DNA of 5,744 nucleotides from an uncultured Hungatella sp. (GTDB lineage: Bacteria; Bacillota; Clostridia; Lachnospirales; Lachnospiraceae), in assembly GCA_910588505.1 (NCBI GenBank), contig CAJUPQ010000124.1, forward strand, positions 1 through 5,744, given 5' to 3'. Numbering within the stretch: the first letter of the stretch is position 1; each line of letters begins with the position of its first letter. This document shows positions 1 to 5,425 of the stretch, one piece after another. A program made the translations under genes and the position numbers. Under the pieces are notes generated by a model, which did no database searches, was not told where the DNA came from, and saw only the letters and a program-made list of their open reading frames with translations.

Positions 1-506
1 GTAACTGCCGGCAATGTGGGAAGAAATGCAGAAGAACTGTTAAGACGCGTTCAGATGCCAAAATTGAGGCTATGCTGGAGGAGATTAAGGCTCTTCACTC
101 TGAAAACGAGAAGCTGAAGAGCAAACTTGCCAACGAAGCCATGGGCGATGTTATGAACCAGGTTCAGGAAATCCAGGGTGTAAAGCTGCTGGCCATTAAG
201 GTGACGGATGTAGATATGAACGGCCTCCGCAATTTAGGCGACCAGTTAAAAGAAAAACTGGGTGAAGGCGTGGTTGTCATTGCCTCTGTGGCGGAAGGCA
301 AAGTGAATCTGATGGCCTCTGCCACAGAAGGCGCTCAGAAGCGGGGAGCTCATGCCGGAAATCTGATTAAAGCCATTGCCGGACTGGTTGGCGGCGGCGG
401 CGGCGGACGTCCAGGTATGGCTCAGGCCGGGGGTAAGAACCCGGCGGGAGTGGAGACGGCTCTGGCTAAGGTGAAGGACGTTATTAAAGAGCAGATTCAT
501 GGCTGA
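1..506 (+). CDS. alaS: Alanyl-tRNA synthetase, C-terminal fragment (5' end outside window; probable frameshift)
   Basis: AlaRS charges tRNA-Ala with alanine in the cytoplasm; only its C-terminal end is here. The frame ending at TGA 504-506 encodes a charged coiled-coil-like stretch (MLEEIKALHSENEKLKSKLA, 72-131). The DHHA1/C-Ala part follows, with GDQLKEKLGEGVVV, HAGNLIKAIAGLVGG, six glycines (390-407) and RPGMAQAGG, the family's diagnostic end. Upstream of about position 60 this frame reads Cys/Arg-rich and unlike AlaRS (NCRQCGKKCRRT). The frame starting at position 1 reads VTAGNVGRNAEELLRRVQ, which resembles the family's segment before the coiled coil. That frame stops at TGA 115-117. The simplest reading is one missing base, or two extra, between about 37 and 62: either a sequencing error or a real mutation. 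The identity is secure; the frame of the first 60 bases is not. Confidence 0.93.
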   Translation, partial: NCRQCGKKCRRTVKTRSDAKIEAMLEEIKALHSENEKLKSKLANEAMGDVMNQVQEIQGVKLLAIKVTDVDMNGLRNLGDQLKEKLGEGVVVIASVAEGKVNLMASATEGAQKRGAHAGNLIKAIAGLVGGGGGGRPGMAQAGGKNPAGVETALAKVKDVIKEQIHG

Positions 507-537
507 TCATTTCGGGCGTCATATATGAAAAGAGCAT

Positions 538-566
538 GAGGGGGCAGTTTCGGCTGCCTCTTTTTT
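538..566 (+). terminator. Rho-independent terminator of alaS
   Basis: Left arm GAGGGGGCAG (538-547), six-base loop (548-553) and right arm starting CTGCCTC (554-560) run into six T residues (561-566). The inner pairs are G-C rich, with G-T wobbles further out. The flanks TATGAAAAGAG (524-534) and CTTTTTTCATA (560-570) are also complementary. A longer, partly symmetric structure is therefore possible, and it might also act on the minus strand. It lies 31 bases after the alaS stop and isolates alaS from rpsU. Confidence 0.85.
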
Positions 567-609
567 CATAGTAGTCAATTTAAAAAACTGGAGACATGGA
601 GCCAGAGGC

Positions 610-666
610 GGAACCCTTTTTTGAAAATTCATAGGGTTCCAATCAAAAAATACAAAAAAATTGGAA
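610..666. repeat. Two overlapping 7-bp inverted repeats sharing a middle arm
   Basis: GGAACCC (610-616) is the exact reverse complement of GGGTTCC (634-640). TTCCAAT (637-643) is the exact reverse complement of ATTGGAA (660-666). The two pairs share TTCC (637-640), so the stems exclude each other. The spacers are AT-rich. No run of T follows the second stem, so it is not an ordinary terminator. The element lies 18 bases upstream of the rpsU -35 box. It could be an operator, a processing site in read-through RNA, or chance. Function unknown. Confidence 0.5.
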
Positions 667-683
667 ATCTTTGAAAAAATCAG

Positions 684-711
684 TTGACGAATGGCGATTT
701 TATGCTATAAT
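684..711 (+). promoter_or_regulatory. Sigma-A type promoter for rpsU (extended -10)
   Basis: -35 TTGACG (684-689), 16-bp spacer and -10 TATAAT (706-711), preceded by TGC (703-705), which forms an extended -10. The predicted start is near A718, giving a leader of about 70 bases before the rpsU ATG. Five of six -35 bases and all six -10 bases match consensus, so strong expression in growing cells is expected, as fits a ribosomal protein gene. An alternative -10-like TATAAA (723-728) lies just downstream but lacks a matching -35. Confidence 0.85.
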
Positions 712-737
712 TACAGCAGTGCTATAAAATACCCAAA

Positions 738-766
738 CAGTTGTATTATGCACAAGTACACAACTG
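738..766 (+). promoter_or_regulatory. 5' leader hairpin next to the rpsU ribosome binding site
   Basis: CAGTTGT (738-744) pairs perfectly with ACAACTG (760-766) around a 15-base loop. The last G of the stem is the first G of the purine-rich ribosome binding stretch GGAGGGAGG (766-774). The hairpin would therefore sit directly against the Shine-Dalgarno region of the rpsU mRNA. It may stabilise the 5' end, tune initiation or bind S21. I know of no described leader family that matches it. The pairing is seen; the role is inference. Confidence 0.5.
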
Positions 767-787
767 GAGGGAGGTTAGGTGTGAGCT

Positions 788-964
788 ATGTCAAACGTTA
801 TTGTTAAAGATAATGAATCGTTAGACAGCGCTTTACGCAGATTCAAAAGAAACTGCGCAAAGGCTGGTATTCAGCAGGAGATTCGTAAAAGAGAGCATTA
901 CGAGAAGCCCAGCGTAAGACGGAAGAAAAAGTCTGAAGCTGCGAGAAAACGTAAGTTCAATTAA
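788..964 (+). CDS. rpsU: 30S ribosomal protein S21
   Basis: The gene encodes 58 residues, MSNVIVKDNESLDSALRRFK...SEAARKRKFN, too short for many gene finders. It carries the full S21 pattern: N-terminal strand, ESLDSALRRFKR helix, REHYEKPS turn, and the basic tail RRKKKSEAARKRKF. S21 binds the 30S subunit near the 3' end of 16S rRNA and assists mRNA recruitment. The length equals that of Firmicute homologues. The start ATG is preceded by GGAGGGAGG (766-774) at an unusually long spacing of 13 bases. A weaker AGGTG (777-781) lies closer, 6 bases before ATG. A GTG at 781 is out of frame. The gene has its own promoter (684-711) and terminator (978-1011), so it is probably monocistronic. In Bacillus rpsU lies shortly upstream of yqfC, as here. 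Confidence 0.97.
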   Translation: MSNVIVKDNESLDSALRRFKRNCAKAGIQQEIRKREHYEKPSVRRKKKSEAARKRKFN

Positions 965-977
965 GCTGCCGGATTTT

Positions 978-1011
978 AAAAGTCCTCAGTCGCAAGATTG
1001 AGGACTTTTTT
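978..1011 (+). terminator. Rho-independent terminator of rpsU, GCAA tetraloop
   Basis: A 14-bp stem, 978-991 (AAAAGTCCTCAGTC) with 996-1009, is closed by GCAA (992-995), a GNRA tetraloop. Its only irregularity is one G-T wobble (989/998). T1006-T1011 forms the U tract; the outermost A-T pairs use part of it. It starts 13 bases after the rpsU stop. The strong stem implies that yqfC, 58 bases further on, needs its own promoter or substantial read-through. Confidence 0.93.
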
Positions 1012-1069
1012 CTATGGGTATCACATAGATTGTTAGTAATCTCTGACGTGTGGGAAATGAGGCCGTTGT

Positions 1070-1336
1070 ATGGGGAAGATGATGGAACAGGCAGGCTCCA
1101 TGCTGCATATCCCAAAGGACGTGGCGGCGGGGGAGCCGGTGATCACAATCACAGGGCGCAGGAACGTGTACATCGAGAATTATAAGAGGATCGTCAGCTT
1201 TATGGACGATGAGATAAAGATCCAGGGCAAGACCTGCCGGATCACGGTCCGGGGCAAGAGGCTGGCTATTGAGTATTATACAGGGGATGACATCCTCATA
1301 TCCGGGCTGATCCATTCGGTGGCTACGGAGTGCTAG
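1070..1336 (+). CDS. yqfC: Sporulation protein YqfC
   Basis: The 88-residue product matches the small YqfC family by pattern. It has an N-terminal helix, LHIPKDVAAGEPVITITGRRNVYIENYKRIVSF (about 12-44; the family shows P-x-DV, then P-x-IT-x-x-G, then YIEN). A beta-rich remainder with IKIQGKTCRITVRGKRLAIEYYTGDDILISGLI follows (49-81). The length is close to the family norm. The molecular function is unknown. In Bacillus subtilis the gene is adjacent to yqfD and expressed during sporulation in the mother cell. ATG 1070 is the first start after an in-frame TGA at 1058-1060, with TGAGG (1058-1062) seven bases upstream acting as ribosome binding site. Later ATGs at codons 4 and 5 have no better site. 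It is followed by yqfD after 27 bases. Confidence 0.9.
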   Translation: MGKMMEQAGSMLHIPKDVAAGEPVITITGRRNVYIENYKRIVSFMDDEIKIQGKTCRITVRGKRLAIEYYTGDDILISGLIHSVATEC

Positions 1337-1363
1337 ATTTTTTCTATAAGGCTGAAAGGTGGA

Positions 1364-2593
1364 ATGGGGTTGATCGCAAAGCTTGGCCGATGGGCGGGAG
1401 GGTATCTGGAATTAAGAATACAGGGGTACGGGGCGGAGCGTTTTTTGAACCTGCTAAAAAGCGGGGACGTCAGCTTTTGGGGGGTGCGGCAGAAAAAGGA
1501 CGGGTATTACCTTTTTATGGGGCTTAAGGATTTTTACAGGATCCGTCCTCTGCTTCGGAAATCCCGGGTGTCCATGAGGATCGTCGCCCGGATGGGGATG
1601 CCGTTTTTTCTGCATCGGAATCGAAAGAGAAAGGCCTTCGCTTTGGCGGTCCTTTCTTTTTTTGTGTATCTGTATGTGATGAGCCTGTTTATCTGGAATA
1701 TTTCTTTTGAGGGAAACTGGCACTACAGCAGGGAGACTCTCCTGGATTATCTTGAGACCCAGAATGTGCGGTACGGAATGAGAAAGTCCGGGATTTCCTG
1801 CGATGCTCTGGAGGAGGGGATCCGCAGCGCGTTTCCGGAGGTGACCTGGGTGTCGGCCAGGGTATCGGGAACCAGGCTTTTGGTAAAGCTAAAGGAGAAC
1901 GAGGTGCTGTCTGACCTTCCGGAGGCTAAGCAGGAGCCATGTGAGCTCATCGCCAAAAACGCCGGCGTCATTACCAGGATGATTGTGCGCCAGGGAAAGG
2001 CGGCAGTGGCTGTGGGGGATGAGGTGATCGAGGGGCAGCAGCTGATCGGGGGACAGCTTTCCATCATGAACGACGCCGGGGAGACGGTGCGGACAGCCTA
2101 TGTCCACGCGGACGGGGATGTGTACGCAAAGACTCAGTACCGGTATGAGGAGACATTTTCCCAGTATCACACGGTCACTGCAAAGACCGGGGAAATGCGG
2201 TATGGGGCGGGATTTATGGCGGGCTCTTACCGGTTTCGCGTTCTTTTGCCGTATTTTGGGGATACGTCCTGGAATTATGTGACAGACTTGACCCAGGTGC
2301 GCCTGTTTGGCGATTTTTATCTGCCTCTTTATGTGGAGCGCATACGGGGGGAGGGATTTGTGTCCTATGAGCGTCCCTACCGCCAGGAGGAGAAGGAGGA
2401 GGCGGCGAAAAAGCTTCAGGAATATTATCAGAAAAATTTAATGGAAAAGGGGGTTCAAATTATTGAAAATAATGCTAAAATACAAGAGGATGGAGTTTTG
2501 TGGAAAGTGGAAGGGATCGTGACCGGGGAGGAGCAGATCGGCACAGAGCGGTATCTTACGGAATTTGAGGAGACTGAGGAGAACAAAGAGTAG
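1364..2593 (+). CDS. yqfD: Sporulation protein YqfD (single-pass membrane protein)
   Basis: The 409-residue product has the YqfD layout. A soluble N-terminal part (1-80) contains ELRIQGYGAERFLNLL and the basic MRIVARMGMPFFLHRNRKRK. One hydrophobic segment, AFALAVLSFFVYLYVMSLFIW (91-111), follows, then a region resembling a POTRA/FtsQ-like fold (about 113-180). The long C-terminal domain (to 409) would lie across the membrane. YqfD is needed for efficient sporulation in Bacillus, apparently acting in the mother-cell/forespore membrane system; its biochemical activity is not established. Start choice is open. ATG 1364 lies only one base after AAAGGTGG (1355-1362), whereas an in-frame TTG at 1370 lies seven bases after it. 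TTG would give 407 residues and the better spacing. The stop TAG abuts the phoH ATG. The 3' end is locally AT-rich and may hold a promoter. Confidence 0.93.
   Translation: MGLIAKLGRWAGGYLELRIQGYGAERFLNLLKSGDVSFWGVRQKKDGYYLFMGLKDFYRIRPLLRKSRVSMRIVARMGMPFFLHRNRKRKAFALAVLSFFVYLYVMSLFIWNISFEGNWHYSRETLLDYLETQNVRYGMRKSGISCDALEEGIRSAFPEVTWVSARVSGTRLLVKLKENEVLSDLPEAKQEPCELIAKNAGVITRMIVRQGKAAVAVGDEVIEGQQLIGGQLSIMNDAGETVRTAYVHADGDVYAKTQYRYEETFSQYHTVTAKTGEMRYGAGFMAGSYRFRVLLPYFGDTSWNYVTDLTQVRLFGDFYLPLYVERIRGEGFVSYERPYRQEEKEEAAKKLQEYYQKNLMEKGVQIIENNAKIQEDGVLWKVEGIVTGEEQIGTERYLTEFEETEENKE
2454..2481 (+). promoter_or_regulatory. Candidate internal promoter for phoH within yqfD
   Basis: -35 TTCAAA (2454-2459), 16-bp spacer and -10 TAAAAT (2476-2481) with TGC (2473-2475) as extended -10. 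The -10 block ATGCTAAAAT differs by one base from ATGCTATAAT of the rpsU promoter, and both spacers are 16. The element lies in an unusually AT-rich patch of an otherwise G-rich gene, about 113 bases before the phoH ATG. It would allow phoH-ybeY transcription in growing cells independent of the sporulation promoter. The role is inferred from sequence alone. Confidence 0.45.
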
Positions 2594-3619
2594 ATGAGCG
2601 TGATTGAGACAATGATCGATATTCCCGCGGAGCATGAGCGGAATGTGTGCGGGCAGTTTGACGAGTATATCAAGAAGATCGAGAGGACCCTTCATGTGAC
2701 CATGGTGGCCAGGGACGGAGCGTTGAAGGTCATAGGGCCGGAGGACATGATACGCAAGGCAAAAAGCGTGTTCAACAACCTGATCGAGCTGTCAAAAAGG
2801 GGCAATGCCATTACCCAGCAGAATGTGGACTACGCGCTGGCCTTGTCTTTTAGCGAGAGGGACCATGAGATCCTGGAGATCGACAAGGATATTATCTGCC
2901 GCACCGTAAACGGTAAGCCGGTGAAGCCAAAGACTCTGGGGCAGAAACAGTATGTGGACGCCATCCGGAAAAAGATGGTGGTGTTCGGCATTGGTCCCGC
3001 GGGAACCGGCAAGACTTACCTGGCCATGGCCATGGCGATCCAGGCGTTTAAGGACGGGGAGGTGGGGCGCATCATATTGACCCGCCCGGCTATTGAGGCG
3101 GGGGAGAAACTGGGGTTTCTGCCGGGGGATCTGCAGAGCAAAATAGATCCCTACCTGCGCCCTCTCTACGACGCCCTGTACCAGATCATGGGGGCGGAGA
3201 GCTACCTGCACAATTCGGAGAAGGGGCTCATCGAGGTGGCCCCTCTGGCCTACATGAGAGGGCGGACTCTGGACAATGCCTACATCATCCTGGATGAGGC
3301 CCAGAACACCACGCCGGCCCAGATGAAGATGTTCCTCACCCGCATCGGCTTTGGATCCAAGGTGGTGGTGACCGGGGACCAGACCCAGAAGGACCTGCCT
3401 GGGGGCAGCGTGTCCGGGCTGGACACGGCCCTGAAGGTGCTTAAGAAGGTGGAGGATATTGGATTCTGCCATCTTACCAGCAGCGACGTGGTGCGCCATC
3501 CTCTGGTGCAGAAGATCGTACAGGCTTATGATGATTATGAGTCTAAGGAGGCCAAAGCCCAGGACAGACGGCAGGGAAGGAAGTACCGCGGAGGCGACGG
3601 CAGGAGGCAGGGGCGCTGA
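2594..3619 (+). CDS. phoH: PhoH family ATPase (PhoH-like protein)
   Basis: The 341-residue product has the full PhoH layout. A KH-like N-terminal region (about 1-90) contains IERTLHVTMVARDGALKVIGPED. The superfamily-1-like ATPase core follows: VKPKTLGQKQY, Walker A GPAGTGKT (134-141), LTRPAIEAGEKLGFLPGDL, the DPYLRPLYDAL block, PLAYMRGRTLDNAYIILDEAQNTTPAQMKMFLTRIGFGSK (Walker B 230-237), VVTGDQTQ, and SDVVRHPLVQKIVQAY. The family is a cytoplasmic ATP-binding protein linked to RNA metabolism and often found beside ybeY; the substrate is not settled. After the conserved end (about 312) comes a basic tail rich in Arg, Gly and Gln (318-341), which could bind nucleic acid. ATG immediately follows the yqfD stop. 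TGAGGAG (2575-2581), inside yqfD, is the likely binding site at a spacing of 12, suggesting coupling. Confidence 0.96.
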   Translation: MSVIETMIDIPAEHERNVCGQFDEYIKKIERTLHVTMVARDGALKVIGPEDMIRKAKSVFNNLIELSKRGNAITQQNVDYALALSFSERDHEILEIDKDIICRTVNGKPVKPKTLGQKQYVDAIRKKMVVFGIGPAGTGKTYLAMAMAIQAFKDGEVGRIILTRPAIEAGEKLGFLPGDLQSKIDPYLRPLYDALYQIMGAESYLHNSEKGLIEVAPLAYMRGRTLDNAYIILDEAQNTTPAQMKMFLTRIGFGSKVVVTGDQTQKDLPGGSVSGLDTALKVLKKVEDIGFCHLTSSDVVRHPLVQKIVQAYDDYESKEAKAQDRRQGRKYRGGDGRRQGR

Positions 3620-3788
3620 CGATACGGATATCAGGCGCTGTTTACCTGCAGATTGGCGCAGGGCCGTATGAGTATATCGCTGCGCGAATTTACTCGTGAA
3701 CGAATATATGGATGTACCAGACAAAAAGGGATGCTTTGACAGGGACAAGCAGGAGATAACAGCCATTTGGCGGAAGGGACAGATTCTT
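3620..3788 (+). other. Non-coding gap between phoH and ybeY
   Basis: This 169-base stretch separates two genes that are otherwise tightly packed. In Bacillus the pgpH-type gene yqfF lies at this point; no recognisable remnant of it is seen in any frame. Small inverted repeats occur: CCTGC (3645-3649) with GCAGG (3658-3662), and GCGCAG (3656-3661) with CTGCGC (3680-3685). Neither is followed by a T run. A perfect -35 TTGACA (3736-3741) is present, but the best -10 (TAACAG, 3757-3762) is poor and 15 bases away. No convincing gene or terminator is seen. Confidence 0.5.
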
Positions 3789-4286
3789 ATGACCATTACT
3801 ATTGATTATGAGGCAAAGAAAAAATTGGACCTGGACTGGAGGGAGATCATTCAGGATATGGTTCTGGGGGCCATGGATCTTGAGGGGTGTCCCTACGAGG
3901 CGGAGGTGAACGTGGTTTTGACGGACAACCCGGGGATCTGCCAGGTAAACTTAGAGTGCCGGGGCGTGGACGCTCCCACGGATGTCCTGTCTTTTCCAAT
4001 GGTTGAGTATGAGGAGCCTGCCTGCTTTGACGGGGTGGAGGAAATTTTTGCCGACTGTTTTAACCCGGAGAGCGGGGAGCTGATGCTGGGGGATATTATG
4101 ATCTCTGTGGACAAGGTGGAGGAGCAGGCAAAAAAATATGGCCATTCTCAAAAGAGGGAGCTGGCCTTTCTCACTGCCCACAGCATGCTTCACCTGTTTG
4201 GGTACGACCACATGGAGGAGGCGGAGCGCCTGGTGATGGAGGAAAGGCAGAGAAGAATCCTGGAGGACAGGGGGTACGTCAGATGA
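3789..4286 (+). CDS. ybeY: Endoribonuclease YbeY, 16S rRNA maturation factor
   Basis: YbeY is a zinc-dependent endoribonuclease acting in 16S rRNA 3'-end maturation and ribosome quality control in the cytoplasm. The 165-residue product has the family arginine block RGVDAPTDVLSFPM (58-71, catalytic Arg 58) and the metal site HSMLHLFGYDH. That site gives the H-x3-H-x5-H triad His131, His135 and His141. The start is ATG 3789: MTITIDYEAKKKLDLDW matches the usual family N-terminus, and GGAAGGGA (3772-3779) sits nine bases upstream. The open frame extends to a GTG at 3696, adding 31 residues without family resemblance or a ribosome binding site; that extension is rejected. It lies 169 bases after phoH, its common functional neighbour. 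Its stop overlaps the next gene's start (ATGA, 4283-4286). Confidence 0.96.
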   Translation: MTITIDYEAKKKLDLDWREIIQDMVLGAMDLEGCPYEAEVNVVLTDNPGICQVNLECRGVDAPTDVLSFPMVEYEEPACFDGVEEIFADCFNPESGELMLGDIMISVDKVEEQAKKYGHSQKRELAFLTAHSMLHLFGYDHMEEAERLVMEERQRRILEDRGYVR

Positions 4287-5425
4287 GGAGGAGTTTTAGA
4301 AAGCTGGAGGCCGTTCTGGCTGCCGCGTGTGTTCTGGCCGTGTTTTGTCTGGCGGGATGCGGGAAAACCTATGTGGAGACGGACGTGACCGTTGCTGTGG
4401 TCCAGCCGGAGACCTCCAGGGTGGAGGTGACCACAGCCAGGGAGACCGAGGAGGAGACTCAGCCGGAGACGGAGCCGGAACCGGAGGAGCGGGTGGAGGT
4501 GGACGGAAAGATAAGAAGCTATCTTACCGGGGAGATGGTGGACGCGAAAAAGGCCAACCGGCGTCCTCTGGCAGTGATGATGAGCAATGACAAGCAGGCC
4601 CTCCCCCACTATGGCATCAACCGGGCCGGGGTAGTGTATGAGGCTCCGGTGGAGGGCGGTATGAACCGGTATATGGCTATCATAGAGGACTACGACGGGC
4701 TGGAGCGGATCGGGTCCGTCAGGAGCTGCCGCACTTACTATACGTATTTTGCCAGGGAGTTTGACGCCATTTACGCTCATTACGGCCAGAGCACCTTTGC
4801 AAAGCCCTACCTGAAAAATGTGGACAATATCAACGGGCTGGAAGGGGTGGGAGGCAATGCCTACTACCGGACCAGCGACAGAAAGTCCCCACACAATGCT
4901 TATACCAGCTTTGAGCGGCTGCAGACCGCCATGGAGAAGCTGGGGTACTCACAGGAGTATGACCCGGAGTATGAGGGGCATTACCGGTTTGCAAAAAGCG
5001 GGGAAGAGGTGGTCCTTGAAAATGCCCTGGAGGCGTGGAAGGTTTATCCCGGATATGGAATGAACCAGCCGTATTTTGAGTACAATGAGGAGGACGGGCT
5101 CTATTACCGGTATCAGTACGGCGGACCCCACTATGGGGATGAGGGACAGATCGCGGTGAGGAATATTATTTTCCAGTACTGCGCCACAGGGCGCTACGCC
5201 ACCACGGAGTATCTGAACATTGACGTCCATGAGCCTCAGTACGGCTATTACATAACTGGCGGAAAAGCCATTGTTTTGTCGTGGGAAAAGGACGGCCAGT
5301 TTGGGGTGACCCATTATTATAATACGGAGAATGAGGAAATCACGCTGAATCAGGGAAAAACCTGGGTTTGCATCATCCCTACCAGCGATTTTTCGAAGAC
5401 GGAAATCCATGGAAAGAACCAATAG
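4283..5425 (+). CDS. DUF3048 (YerB-like) lipoprotein
   Basis: The 380-residue product begins with a lipoprotein signal: basic MRRSFRK, a hydrophobic core (about 9-22) and lipobox LAGC with Cys26. It should be a lipid-anchored protein on the outer face of the membrane. A Glu/Thr/Pro-rich linker (about 42-72) leads to two DUF3048 parts. The N-terminal part (about 93-220) has RPLAVMMSND, GVVYEAPVEGGMNRYMAI, RIGSVRSCRTYYTYFAREFDAIYAHYG and SPHNAYTSFERL. The C-terminal part (about 260-375) has YQYGG, EYLNIDVHEPQYGYYITGGKAIVLSW, GVTHYYN and ITLNQGKTWVCIIP. The family's function is unknown; YerB of Bacillus is the best-known member. The start overlaps the ybeY stop by four bases with AGGGGG (4269-4274) eight bases upstream, so translation is probably coupled. 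The product is somewhat longer than YerB, mainly because of the linker. Confidence 0.92.
   Translation: MRRSFRKLEAVLAAACVLAVFCLAGCGKTYVETDVTVAVVQPETSRVEVTTARETEEETQPETEPEPEERVEVDGKIRSYLTGEMVDAKKANRRPLAVMMSNDKQALPHYGINRAGVVYEAPVEGGMNRYMAIIEDYDGLERIGSVRSCRTYYTYFAREFDAIYAHYGQSTFAKPYLKNVDNINGLEGVGGNAYYRTSDRKSPHNAYTSFERLQTAMEKLGYSQEYDPEYEGHYRFAKSGEEVVLENALEAWKVYPGYGMNQPYFEYNEEDGLYYRYQYGGPHYGDEGQIAVRNIIFQYCATGRYATTEYLNIDVHEPQYGYYITGGKAIVLSWEKDGQFGVTHYYNTENEEITLNQGKTWVCIIPTSDFSKTEIHGKNQ

Noticed and set aside
1330..1527. Small + strand frame at the start of yqfD
   Set aside because: It overlaps yqfD in another frame and shows no domain. YqfD similarity clearly sets the coding frame.
3619..3737. Possible small proteins in the phoH-ybeY gap (for example ALTIRISGAVYLQIGAGPYEYIAARIYS, or 39 sense codons after the phoH TGA)
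   Set aside because: They have no ribosome binding site and no similarity I recognise. They are short enough to arise by chance.
3736..3762. Perfect -35 TTGACA before ybeY as a promoter
   Set aside because: The best -10 candidate (TAACAG) is weak and only 15 bases away, and the transcript would start almost at the ribosome binding site.
2792..3796. Long minus-strand open frame (334 codons) opposite phoH
   Set aside because: It is antisense to a fully conserved PhoH ATPase and reads His/Leu/Arg-rich with no recognisable domain. It is an artefact of the G-rich codon use of phoH.
4190..4894. Minus-strand open frame (234 codons) opposite ybeY and the lipoprotein gene
   Set aside because: It overlaps two well-supported + strand genes, lacks a family signature and is compositionally an antisense shadow.
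5295..5323. Perfect TATAAT (5318-5323) within the lipoprotein gene as a promoter for the Gly-rich gene
   Set aside because: No acceptable -35 sequence lies 16-18 bases upstream, and the bases also encode conserved HYYN residues of the protein.
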